From Variovorax paradoxus NBRC 15149 (GTDB lineage: Bacteria > Pseudomonadota > Gammaproteobacteria > Burkholderiales > Burkholderiaceae_C), in contig NZ_BCUT01000005.1 in assembly GCF_001591365.1 (NCBI RefSeq), forward strand, positions 682,001-746,000: DNA of 64,000 bases, written 5' to 3'. This document shows, piece by piece, positions 1-7,464 of this stretch. The translations under genes and the position numbers were made by a program. Each line of letters begins with the position of its first letter. Positions within the stretch are counted from its first letter, which is position 1. The notes beneath the pieces were generated by a model. That model saw only the letters and a list, made by a program, of their open reading frames with translations. It had not been told where the DNA came from and made no database searches.

Positions 1-1269
1 CTGCTTGCGCACGATGTAGTAGTCGGCAATCAGGATGCCGAACAGCGGGCCGATGAAGGAGCCCAGCACGTCGAGCGTGTAGTGGATGACCTCGGGGCTG
101 TTGTAGAGGTTCCACGGCGTGAGGAACACCGAGCCCACCGCCGCGATCATGCCGCCCGTGCGCCAGCTGATGTGCTGCGGCGCCACGTTCGAAAAGTCGA
201 AGGCCGGCGAGACGAAGTTGGCGACGATGTTGATGCCGATGGTCGCGATCATGAAGGTCAGCGCGCCCAGCACCACGGCGGTGGTGCTGTCGATCTTGCC
301 CACGGTATGCACCGGATCGGTGATGAGTTCGCCGAACACCGGCAGCGTGGCCGCGGTGGTGATCACCGTCAGCAGCGAGAAGAACACGAAGTTGATCGGC
401 AGGCCCCAGAAGTTGCCCTTCTTCACCGCGTCGAAGCTCTTGCCGTAGCGCGAGAAGTCGCCGAAGTTGAGCATCGGGCCGCTGAAGTAGCTCACCACCA
501 GCGCAATGGCCGAGAGCATCACCGGCAGCGCGTCCCAGCCCTGGAACTTGATGCCGCCCAGGTTCAGGTCGATCTTGCTCCAGCCGGCCTTCCACACCAG
601 CCAGCCGCAAAGCACGGCCATCACCACGTACACGGCCGGGCCGGCCCAGTCGATGAACTTGCGGATCGCTTCCATGCCGTGCCAGAACACGAAGGCCTGC
701 AGCACCCACATGACCATGAACGCCACCCAGCCCAGCGCCGAGAGCCCCACGAAGCCGTGCTGCGCCACGTCGGCATACGGCGCGAGGTTCGGGAACAAGT
801 GCAGCGCCAGCACCATGAAGGCGGCCGAGGCCAGGTAGGTCTGCACGCCGTACCAGGCCACCGCGATCAGCCCGCGGATGATGGCCGGGATGTTGGCGCC
901 CAGCACGCCGAAGGGCGCGCGGCACACCACGGGATAGGGCACGCCCGTCACCTGGCTCGGCTTGGCCACCAGGTTGCAGAAGAACTGCACGATCACGATG
1001 CCCACCAGCAGCGACACCAGCACCTGCCAGCTCGACAGGCCCAGCGCAAACAGGCTGCCGGCCGTGATGTAGCCGCCCACGCTGTGCACGTCGGACATCC
1101 AGAACGCAAAGATGTTGTATTGGCCCCAGGTCTGCTTGCGCAGCGGGGCCAGGTCTTCGTTGGTCAGCCGCGGGTGGTAGCCGGGCTTGATCAGCGCATT
1201 GGATTCGGCATGCGGCGCATGGCCGGCTTCGCTTGCCCCCGCGGGAGCCTGGCTGACGACTGTGCTCAT
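1..1269 (-). CDS. NCS1-family cytosine/uracil/allantoin-type permease (3' end outside window)
   Basis: Inner-membrane importer of the NCS1 family (Transp_cyt_pur), which carries nucleobases or allantoin with H+ or Na+. The 423 codons in the window begin MSTVVSQAPAGASEAG. The cytoplasmic N-terminus contains the family signature around LRKQTWGQYNIFAFWMSD, and a run of hydrophobic helices follows. The last visible residues include LGSFIGPLFGILIADYYIV, typical of the segment near helix 10, so only the C-terminal tail is missing. The start at 1269 is preceded by a GAGGAAAG ribosome site. A TGTATACA palindrome lies about 78 bases upstream, matching sites at uraH/GntR and puuD, which ties the gene to purine or allantoin use. 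The substrate cannot be read from sequence; allantoin, uracil or hydantoin are the candidates. Confidence 0.9.
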   Translation of the reverse strand, partial: MSTVVSQAPAGASEAGHAPHAESNALIKPGYHPRLTNEDLAPLRKQTWGQYNIFAFWMSDVHSVGGYITAGSLFALGLSSWQVLVSLLVGIVIVQFFCNLVAKPSQVTGVPYPVVCRAPFGVLGANIPAIIRGLIAVAWYGVQTYLASAAFMVLALHLFPNLAPYADVAQHGFVGLSALGWVAFMVMWVLQAFVFWHGMEAIRKFIDWAGPAVYVVMAVLCGWLVWKAGWSKIDLNLGGIKFQGWDALPVMLSAIALVVSYFSGPMLNFGDFSRYGKSFDAVKKGNFWGLPINFVFFSLLTVITTAATLPVFGELITDPVHTVGKIDSTTAVVLGALTFMIATIGINIVANFVSPAFDFSNVAPQHISWRTGGMIAAVGSVFLTPWNLYNSPEVIHYTLDVLGSFIGPLFGILIADYYIVRKQ

Positions 1270-1344
1270 GGTCTTTCCTCGTGCGAATGGGTGGATGGAG
1301 GACCGTTTCCAGCGCAGATTCCGCACCGGTGATCGGGTGCGTTA

Positions 1345-1356
1345 TTTGTATACAAA
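1345..1356. promoter_or_regulatory. Putative GntR operator, perfect 12-bp palindrome TTTGTATACAAA
   Basis: Perfect palindrome TTTGTATACAAA in the leader of the NCS1 permease. Its TGTATACA core recurs at 10918-10925 and 12763-12770, both in promoter regions of purine genes. The shape fits the T-N-G-T-N-N-A-C-N-A half-sites bound by FadR-type GntR regulators. Binding by the local GntR protein is inferred. Confidence 0.55.
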
Positions 1357-1432
1357 AACCGTGTGCAATCAAGCCCATCCGGCAAATCATATATCCGTAG
1401 ATTCCCTGAGATGGCGGCCGGCAGCGCCAACG

Positions 1433-1468
1433 AAAAAAGGCGCCCTGGCCCGTGGCCATGGCGCCTTT
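1433..1468 (-). terminator. Rho-independent terminator of the LysR-SET pair
   Basis: Read on the minus strand, AAAGGCGCC pairs with GGCGCCTTTTTT across a GC-rich loop that can itself pair (GGCC/GGCC). It lies just after the SET-domain stop, where a terminator is expected. Confidence 0.75.
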
Positions 1469-1494
1469 CGAGGGCGAGCGGAGCCGGTGGGCGG

Positions 1495-1974
1495 TCAGTC
1501 GGCCTCGGCCGGGGACAGCATCGTTCCGCGGCAGTGGGGCGAGCCGCAGTGGCAGGGGTATTTGTCGGCGGTCGAGCCGTCGTCCGCGGTCAGCGAGTAG
1601 TCGATGAACAGCTCGTCGCCGGCATCCACGGCAACCAGGGTCTGGAACTTGAGCATCAACTCGCCCGCCTCGTCGTACTCCTCGACCGCTTCGCAGTTGG
1701 GGTCGCAGGCGTGGTTCAGGTGGCGCGTGCCGTTGCCGCCCTTGGCGCCGTCGATCGTTTCCTGGTTGGAGAGCGTGAACAGGTAGGTGAGCTGGTCGTT
1801 CCACGTCCTGGCGGCGATCTCCTGCTGCGTGTAGCGCCGGCCTTCGTAGAGGCCGAGGAAGGCCTGGGCGGGCAGGTCGCGCGTCGCGAAGGCGCCGAGC
1901 CCGTGCACGCCGCTGGGGCCGACACGGATGAAGGGCGTGGACGAGGTCTGCTTGCGGGTTTTCATGCCGCTCAT
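1495..1974 (-). CDS. SET-domain protein (putative protein-lysine methyltransferase)
   Basis: A 159-residue single-domain SET protein; the family transfers methyl groups from S-adenosylmethionine to lysine side chains. Visible marks are GVHGLGAFATRD near the N-terminus (SET-N), the core NHACDPNCE, DELFIDYS, and a C-terminal CHCGSPHC cysteine cluster like the post-SET zinc site. The start at 1974 (MSGMKTRKQ) overlaps the LysR stop as ATGA, so translation is probably coupled to the regulator upstream; MKTRKQ at 1965 is the alternative. The target is unknown. Bacterial SET proteins of this size are common in proteobacteria and few have known substrates. Confidence 0.85.
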   Translation of the reverse strand: MSGMKTRKQTSSTPFIRVGPSGVHGLGAFATRDLPAQAFLGLYEGRRYTQQEIAARTWNDQLTYLFTLSNQETIDGAKGGNGTRHLNHACDPNCEAVEEYDEAGELMLKFQTLVAVDAGDELFIDYSLTADDGSTADKYPCHCGSPHCRGTMLSPAEAD

Positions 1975-2891
1975 TCTGCAGGCTCTTCGTCCTGCTGCGC
2001 CTGGAACATGCGCGTGAAATCGCAGCATTCCTGCGCCAGCATCACGATGGAGGAGGTCAGCGCGCTGCGGTGCTCGCCCTTGTGCATGGCCACGTAGCGC
2101 ACCACCGGCAGCGCGGGCTGCACGTCGATCACCGCGAGCATGCCGGCCGAAACCAGCGGGTCCAGGCAGCGGCGCGGAAGATAGCTCACGCCGAGGCCCG
2201 ACACCGTGAGCCCGGTCAGCGCCACCAGGTTGCTCACCACGATGGTGTCGGCGGGCTGCACGCCCTGGTCCTTCATCCAGGCGTCGTAGGCGCGCCCCGT
2301 GCCCGAGTTCTTGCCCTGCACCAGCATGCGGTGGCGCGCGAGCTCGTGCAGCCGCACGGTGCCGGTGGCGGCCACCACGCCGGGCTTGCACATCCAGGCG
2401 CTCTGCACCTTGCCGATGGCCTTGCTCTGCATGCGCGAATCGGCAAAGGTGTCGGGCACGATCACCAGGTCGAGCTCGTCGGCCAGCAGCTTGTCGCGCA
2501 GCTGCAGGCTGTCGTCCACGTCGGGCTCGAGGACGACCTTGGGGTAGTGTCGCTGGATCACGCCGACCAGCCGGGGCAGCCAGGTCATGGCCGTGAGCTC
2601 GGTCACGCCGATGCGCAGCCGCCGCTGCACCACGCCGGGCTTGCTGAACTGCTCGACCGCGGCATCGCGCTGCTCGAGCAGCCGGGACGCGAGCACGAAC
2701 ATCTCCTCGCCCTTTTCGGTGAGCCGCGCGGTGCGCTGGCTGCGGTCGAACAGTTCGGTGTCGAACAGCAGCTCGAGTTCATGCACCCGCTTGGACACGG
2801 CGGACTGCGAGGTATGCAGCTGGTTGGCCGCCTGCGCGAAGCCGCCGAGCTTGGCGATCCAGTACAGGGCCTCGAGCTGCTTGAAGGTCAT
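1971..2891 (-). CDS. LysR-family transcriptional regulator
   Basis: A 306-residue LysR regulator. The N-terminal winged helix-turn-helix is clear (FAQAANQLHTSQSAVSKRVH, about residues 18-37), followed by a linker helix and a periplasmic-binding-like effector domain that begins near VVQRRLRIGVTELTAM. It is divergent from the amino-acid binding-protein gene at 3034, and the 142-base gap holds an AT-rich stretch at 2911-2930 with GAAT/ATTC arms, a plausible LysR site. The likely targets are the 3034-5246 genes and its own operon, which includes the SET gene. The ligand is unknown. Confidence 0.93.
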   Translation of the reverse strand: MTFKQLEALYWIAKLGGFAQAANQLHTSQSAVSKRVHELELLFDTELFDRSQRTARLTEKGEEMFVLASRLLEQRDAAVEQFSKPGVVQRRLRIGVTELTAMTWLPRLVGVIQRHYPKVVLEPDVDDSLQLRDKLLADELDLVIVPDTFADSRMQSKAIGKVQSAWMCKPGVVAATGTVRLHELARHRMLVQGKNSGTGRAYDAWMKDQGVQPADTIVVSNLVALTGLTVSGLGVSYLPRRCLDPLVSAGMLAVIDVQPALPVVRYVAMHKGEHRSALTSSIVMLAQECCDFTRMFQAQQDEEPAE

Positions 2892-3033
2892 GACGGTGCA
2901 CGCGCCTTGAATTGAATGCTTTTATTCATCTTATTCCATCACAAAAAATCGCTTTTGGAAATTTGAGGCGGAGCCGAAGATTCGCCCCGTGCAGTCCCGC
3001 GTACTTCCGGCCTCATCTTCAAAGGAACATTCC

Positions 3034-3927
3034 ATGAACTTCAAACTGTCCCTCGCTTTCGGCGCCGGCATTGCGCTGCTCTGCGGTGCCGCGGCCGCGC
3101 AGGAGAGCCCCACGCTGCGCAAGATCAAGGAAACGGGCACGGTGCAGATCGGCAGCCGCGACACGCAGATCCCGTTCTCCTACAAGACCGGCGCCGAGAG
3201 CGCGCCCATCGGCTTCACCAACGAGATCTGCCTGAAGGTGGTCGATGCCATCAAGGCCAAGCTCGGCCTTTCGAAGATCGAGGTGCGCTACACGCTTCTC
3301 AATTCGACCAACCGCATTCCGCTGGTGCAGAACGGCACGGTCGACCTCGACTGCGCGACCACCACCAACACCGTGCAGCGCCAGCAGCAGGTCGACTTTG
3401 CGCCGAGCCATTTCGTCACCAACATCACGGCCGCGGTGAAGAAGAACTCGGGCATCAACTCGATCGCCGACCTGCAGGGCAAGACCGTGGCCACCGTGGC
3501 GGGCAGCACCTCGATGCAGCTGCTGCGCGGCTTCCGCAAGACCGAGAACATCGAGGTGCAGGAAATCGCGGGCAAGGACACGGCCGATGCCTTCCTGCTG
3601 CTTGCGAGCGACCGCGCCGCGGCCTATGTGCTGGACGACGTGCAGCTGGCCGGCCTCATCGCCAACCAGCCCAATGCCGCCGACTACAAGCTGCTGAAGG
3701 ACGTGCTGCGCCAAGAACCCTACGGCATCATGATGCGCAAGGACGACCCCGAGTTCAAGACGATCGTCGACCAGGCGGTGACCGAGATGATGAAGTCCGG
3801 CGCCATCGACAAGCTCTACGCGAAGTGGTTCATGTCGCCCATTCCGCCGCGCAACGTGAACCTCAACTTCCCGATGTCCGACGCGGTGCGCGAGGCCTAC
3901 AGGAACCCGAACAACAAGGGCGTTTGA
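3034..3927 (+). CDS. Amino-acid ABC transporter substrate-binding protein (SBP family 3)
   Basis: A 297-residue periplasmic binding protein of the glutamate/aspartate (GltI-like) class. A signal peptide (residues 1-22, ending GAAAAQ) precedes LRKIKETGTVQIGSRDTQIP, the typical start of the mature fold. The two-lobe signature is visible: NGTVDLDCATTTNT, then LQGKTVATVAGSTS. The ATG at 3034 follows an AAAGGAAC ribosome site. No permease or ATPase of the same system lies nearby, so it is an orphan that must use components encoded elsewhere. The aminotransferase gene begins 2 bases after the stop, suggesting import and use of the same amino compound. Confidence 0.92.
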   Translation: MNFKLSLAFGAGIALLCGAAAAQESPTLRKIKETGTVQIGSRDTQIPFSYKTGAESAPIGFTNEICLKVVDAIKAKLGLSKIEVRYTLLNSTNRIPLVQNGTVDLDCATTTNTVQRQQQVDFAPSHFVTNITAAVKKNSGINSIADLQGKTVATVAGSTSMQLLRGFRKTENIEVQEIAGKDTADAFLLLASDRAAAYVLDDVQLAGLIANQPNAADYKLLKDVLRQEPYGIMMRKDDPEFKTIVDQAVTEMMKSGAIDKLYAKWFMSPIPPRNVNLNFPMSDAVREAYRNPNNKGV

Positions 3928-3929
3928 GC

Positions 3930-5246
3930 ATGCCGGCCAACACACAGCACGCCAACGGGCTGGCGTTTTCCGATGCGCTGATGCGCGAGGTGAAGCAGCG
4001 CTTTCTCAACGTCGACCACGACCACCACGGGCGCGAGCGCCTCTACTTCGACAACGCGGGCGGCTCGTTCCGGCTGAAGGCGGCGGCCGAGCGCTTCGCG
4101 CAGGTCGACGCCATTCCCGACAACGCCGAGCGCATCCATGCCACCGCCGTGGAGCTGCAGCAGATCCAGGCCCGGGGCAGCGACGACGTGCGCACCATCC
4201 TCAACGCGCAGGGCGGCAGCGTCTATGCGTCGCTGACGGCATCGGGCGCGATGTTCGACATGGTGCGCGCGGTGGCCGAGAACGTGCCGGGCACCAACAT
4301 GGTCACCACCGTGCTCGAGCATCCCTCGTCGTTCGACGCGATGAGCCTCTATGCCCAGAAGGCCGGCCGCGAGCTGCGGGTGGCGAAAAGCAACCGCGAG
4401 ACCGGCGGCGTCGATGCCGACGAGATCGTGCGGCTGGTGGACAAGGACACCTGCCTGCTCAACGTGATCCATGCCTCGAACATCTCGGGCGCCAAGCTCG
4501 ACCTGGAGCAGATCGTGCGGCGCGCGCGCGAGATCAAGCCCGATCTCTACATCGTGGTGGATGCCGTGCAGCACGCACCGCACGGCCTGATCGACCTGCA
4601 GAAGACGCCGGTGGACGGGATCAACATGGCGCCCTACAAGTTCTTCGGCTGCCGCGGCTCGGGCCTGTCGTGGGTGTCGGAGCGCGCGGCGCAGCTGCCG
4701 CACCACAAGCTCGCGGGCAAGAAGCCCGACTTCTGGGACCTGGGCAGCTCGGCCCCGTGGCAGTTTGCCGTGCTCACCGAAATCGTCGACTACGTGTGCT
4801 GGCTCGGTGGCCATTTCACGCAGGCCACCGGGCGCCGCGCGCTGTTTGAAGCCGGCATCACGCACATCGAGCTGCACGAGCGGGCCCTGCTGTCGGCGCT
4901 GCTGGACGGAAGCGGCGGCGCCCCCGGCCTGCGCAGCATCGAGGGCGTGAAGGTCTTCCTCGACCATCCGGACCTCACGAAGCGCGACCTGATCATCGGC
5001 ATCGGCTTCGAGCGCCTCGACTGCACGCAGGCCGTGGTCGAGTACGGCCTGCGCGGCGTGACGGTCTATGAGCGCGTGGCGAGCAGCATCTATTCGAAGC
5101 GCATGCTCGACTCCTTCGGCCTCGAAGGTACCGTGCGGGTTTCGCCGCTGCACTGCCACTCGGCGGCCGACATGGAGAAGTTCCTGCGCGTGACGCGGGA
5201 GATTGCGCTCAGCGCGAGTGGGCCGCGGACAGGAAGCGCCGGATGA
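3930..5246 (+). CDS. Class V aminotransferase family protein (cysteine-desulfurase-like)
   Basis: A 438-residue fold-type I PLP enzyme. The N-terminal LYFDNAGGSFR matches the class V opening motif. The cofactor Asp region is VVDAVQHAPHG, and the Schiff-base lysine is K237 in APYKFFG. Members include cysteine desulfurases, kynureninase-like enzymes and aminotransferases. No Suf or Isc genes are nearby, so Fe-S assembly is unlikely. Its tight spacing after the orphan amino-acid binding protein suggests catabolism of an imported amino acid. The 3' end overlaps the convergent hydrolase gene by 38 bases. The exact reaction is unresolved. Confidence 0.88.
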   Translation: MPANTQHANGLAFSDALMREVKQRFLNVDHDHHGRERLYFDNAGGSFRLKAAAERFAQVDAIPDNAERIHATAVELQQIQARGSDDVRTILNAQGGSVYASLTASGAMFDMVRAVAENVPGTNMVTTVLEHPSSFDAMSLYAQKAGRELRVAKSNRETGGVDADEIVRLVDKDTCLLNVIHASNISGAKLDLEQIVRRAREIKPDLYIVVDAVQHAPHGLIDLQKTPVDGINMAPYKFFGCRGSGLSWVSERAAQLPHHKLAGKKPDFWDLGSSAPWQFAVLTEIVDYVCWLGGHFTQATGRRALFEAGITHIELHERALLSALLDGSGGAPGLRSIEGVKVFLDHPDLTKRDLIIGIGFERLDCTQAVVEYGLRGVTVYERVASSIYSKRMLDSFGLEGTVRVSPLHCHSAADMEKFLRVTREIALSASGPRTGSAG

Positions 5247-6120
5247 CCGGCACCACCTGCGCGAGGTGCGTCTCGAGCAGCCAGTGGCCGCCGTCGGTCA
5301 GCACCAGCTCGGCTTTCGGCAGGTCGCGCAGGTAGGCGCGCGCGGAGGCCTCGGGCATGTAGCCGTCGTTCGGCCCCCAGACGATGAGCGCGGGCGGCTG
5401 GTGCTCGCGCAGAAAGGCTTGGTAGCGCGGAAACCACTCAAGGTTTTCTTTCAGGCCCTCCATCAGCTGGCGTGCGAGTTCCCGGCGCTGCGGCGTGTTC
5501 ATCAATGGCCAGTGGAGCTTCCACAGCTCGGGCGGAATCTGCGCGGCCTGGGCCTCGGGAACCTCGCCGACGAACTCGGCGCGAAAGCCCTCTTCGTTCA
5601 CCGCCTTCTCGAGCACCGCGCGGTTGCTGGCCGACGGATCGCGCCAGAAGGCCTGGATGGCGCGGTACTTGGGGCCGAGCGTGTCTTCGTAGATGTCGCC
5701 GTTCTGGATGATCACCGCGGCCACGCGCTCCGGATGGCGGATGGCCAGCCGCAGGCCGATCTGCGAACCGTAGTCGTGCAGGTAGAGCGCATAGCGATCG
5801 AGCCCCAGCTTGCGGCAGAAGGCCTCGAGAAAGCCCGCATAGGCATCGAAGTCGAAGCCGAAGGCCTCGGCGGGCGGCGTGTCGCTGAGGCCGAAGCCCG
5901 GGTAGTCCGGTGCCAGCAGGCGCCACCGGTCCGCCAGCATGGGCATGAGCCGGCGGTACTGGAACGACGAGCACGGGTAGCCGTGCGGCAGCAGCAGCAC
6001 CGGCGCGTCGCGCGGGCCGGCTTCGCGGTAGAAGACCTGCATCCCGTCGACGTCGGCGAAGCGATGCGCGACGGCATGGGCATCGGCCGTGAGGGTGGGC
6101 GTGGAACTGCGTTCGGTCAT
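5209..6120 (-). CDS. Alpha/beta-fold hydrolase, epoxide hydrolase / haloalkane dehalogenase-like
   Basis: A 303-residue soluble alpha/beta hydrolase. HGYP (residues 46-49) gives the oxyanion-hole motif, HDYGS carries an Asp nucleophile (D116) rather than Ser, and H279 in DGGHW is the catalytic His. An Asp nucleophile marks epoxide hydrolases and dehalogenases. The acid is probably the Asp in WGPNDGYMP. The start MTERSSTP at 6120 is preferred over the in-frame upstream ATG at 6192, since the extra 24 residues look non-coding. It lies 97 bases downstream of the M20 gene on the same strand but need not be in that operon. Confidence 0.88.
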   Translation of the reverse strand: MTERSSTPTLTADAHAVAHRFADVDGMQVFYREAGPRDAPVLLLPHGYPCSSFQYRRLMPMLADRWRLLAPDYPGFGLSDTPPAEAFGFDFDAYAGFLEAFCRKLGLDRYALYLHDYGSQIGLRLAIRHPERVAAVIIQNGDIYEDTLGPKYRAIQAFWRDPSASNRAVLEKAVNEEGFRAEFVGEVPEAQAAQIPPELWKLHWPLMNTPQRRELARQLMEGLKENLEWFPRYQAFLREHQPPALIVWGPNDGYMPEASARAYLRDLPKAELVLTDGGHWLLETHLAQVVPVIRRFLSAAHSR

Positions 6121-6217
6121 GCAGCCGATGCTGCGCGCCGGCGCGCGGACCGATGTAGGCGGCGACTGATGCGCGGCGTCGGACGCCCGCAACGCGGGCG
6201 CCGCCTGCCGCTTCGGA

Positions 6218-7453
6218 TCAGGCCAGCAGGTCGCTCAGCGTGCGCGCGATCACCTTGGTGGCGCGGCGCAGGTCTTCGAGCACCACGCGCTCGTCGCTGC
6301 GCTTGGCGTGCGATTCGAGCACGGTGCGCGGGCCGGCGCCGTAGATCACGCCCGGAATGCCGGCTTCGCCGTAGAGGCGCACGTCGGTGTACAGCGGCGT
6401 GCCCATGGCCTTGATCGGCTCGCCGAACACTTGCTGGCCGTGCTTCTGGATCGCATCGACCAGCGGCTTGTTGCCGGCCAGCGGCTTCATCGAATTGGCG
6501 AGCAGCAGGCGCTTGATCTCGACGGTGATGCCGGTGCTTTCGGCCGCGGCATCCGCGATCACCTTGCGGATCGTGGCCTCGACCTCGACCGGGTTCTCCT
6601 CGGGGATCATGCGGCGGTCGAGCTTGAACACCACCTTGCCGGGCACCACGTTGGTGTTGGTGCCGCCTTCGACGCGGCCCACGTTGAGGTAGGGGTGCGT
6701 GATGCCCTCGACCTTCGAGGTCACCTGCTGGTAGAGCGTGTTCTGCGCATAGAGCGCGTTGAGGATCTTCACCGCGCCCTGCAGCGCATCGATGCCGCTG
6801 GTGGGAATGGCGGCGTGGGCCATCTTGCCGTGCACCGTCACTTCCATCTGCAGGCAACCGTTGTGCGCGGTGACCACTTCGTAGCTGAAGCCGGCCGCGA
6901 TCATCAGGTCGGGCCTGGTCAGGCCTTGCCTGAGCAGCCAGCCCGGGCCGAGGATGCCGCCGAATTCCTCGTCGTAGGTGAAGTGCAGCTCGACGCTGCC
7001 CTTGGCGGGCTTGGCCACGGCTTCGAGCGCGCGCAGCGCGAAGGTGAAGCTCGCGAAGTCGCTCTTGCTCACGGCGGCGGCGCGGCCGTAGAGGCTGCCA
7101 TCGGCAATCTCGCCGGCGTAGGGGTCGTGCGTCCAGCCTTCGCCGGGGGGCACCACGTCGCCGTGGGCGTTCAGGGCCACCGTGCGGCCACCGTCGCCGT
7201 CCTTGCCGTACTTGCGGCGCACGATCAGGTTGGTGATCGACTCGAGGCCGTAGTCCTTCACTTCCTGCGCGGGTACGGCGTGCTTCTCGGCGTCCAGGCC
7301 GAAGTCCTTCAGCAGCTCTGCCGTGCGCTCGGCGTGCGGCGCGTTGTTGCCGGGCGGCGTGTCGGTGGGCACCTGCACCAGTTGCTGCAGGAACCGCACT
7401 TCCTCGTCGAAGTGGGCGTCGATCCAGGCGTCGAGCTTGGCGTAGTCGGTCAT
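6218..7453 (-). CDS. M20-family metallopeptidase/amidohydrolase
   Basis: A 411-residue member of the ArgE/DapE/ACY1 family of zinc amide hydrolases. Recognisable are ALNAHGDVVPPG (first metal His/Asp), TYDEEFGG (general-base Glu pair), the dimerisation segment HGKMAHAAIPTSG and a late LESHAKR His. The usual bridging-Asp motif (GxxAxDMKG) instead reads GRAAAVSKSDF, so the normal Asp position appears to be Val, though the nearby Asp of SKSDF could shift in. It follows the UraD-AllC fusion by 11 bases as the last gene of the GntR-puuE operon. It may act on a ureido or carbamoyl intermediate after allantoate, which is inference from context. Confidence 0.88.
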   Translation of the reverse strand: MTDYAKLDAWIDAHFDEEVRFLQQLVQVPTDTPPGNNAPHAERTAELLKDFGLDAEKHAVPAQEVKDYGLESITNLIVRRKYGKDGDGGRTVALNAHGDVVPPGEGWTHDPYAGEIADGSLYGRAAAVSKSDFASFTFALRALEAVAKPAKGSVELHFTYDEEFGGILGPGWLLRQGLTRPDLMIAAGFSYEVVTAHNGCLQMEVTVHGKMAHAAIPTSGIDALQGAVKILNALYAQNTLYQQVTSKVEGITHPYLNVGRVEGGTNTNVVPGKVVFKLDRRMIPEENPVEVEATIRKVIADAAAESTGITVEIKRLLLANSMKPLAGNKPLVDAIQKHGQQVFGEPIKAMGTPLYTDVRLYGEAGIPGVIYGAGPRTVLESHAKRSDERVVLEDLRRATKVIARTLSDLLA

Positions 7454-7464
7454 GGTTTTTCTTT

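Noticed and set aside
5209-5246. A frameshift or truncation at the overlap of the class V aminotransferase and hydrolase genes
   Set aside because: Both C-termini look natural for their families; a 38-base convergent overlap is acceptable.
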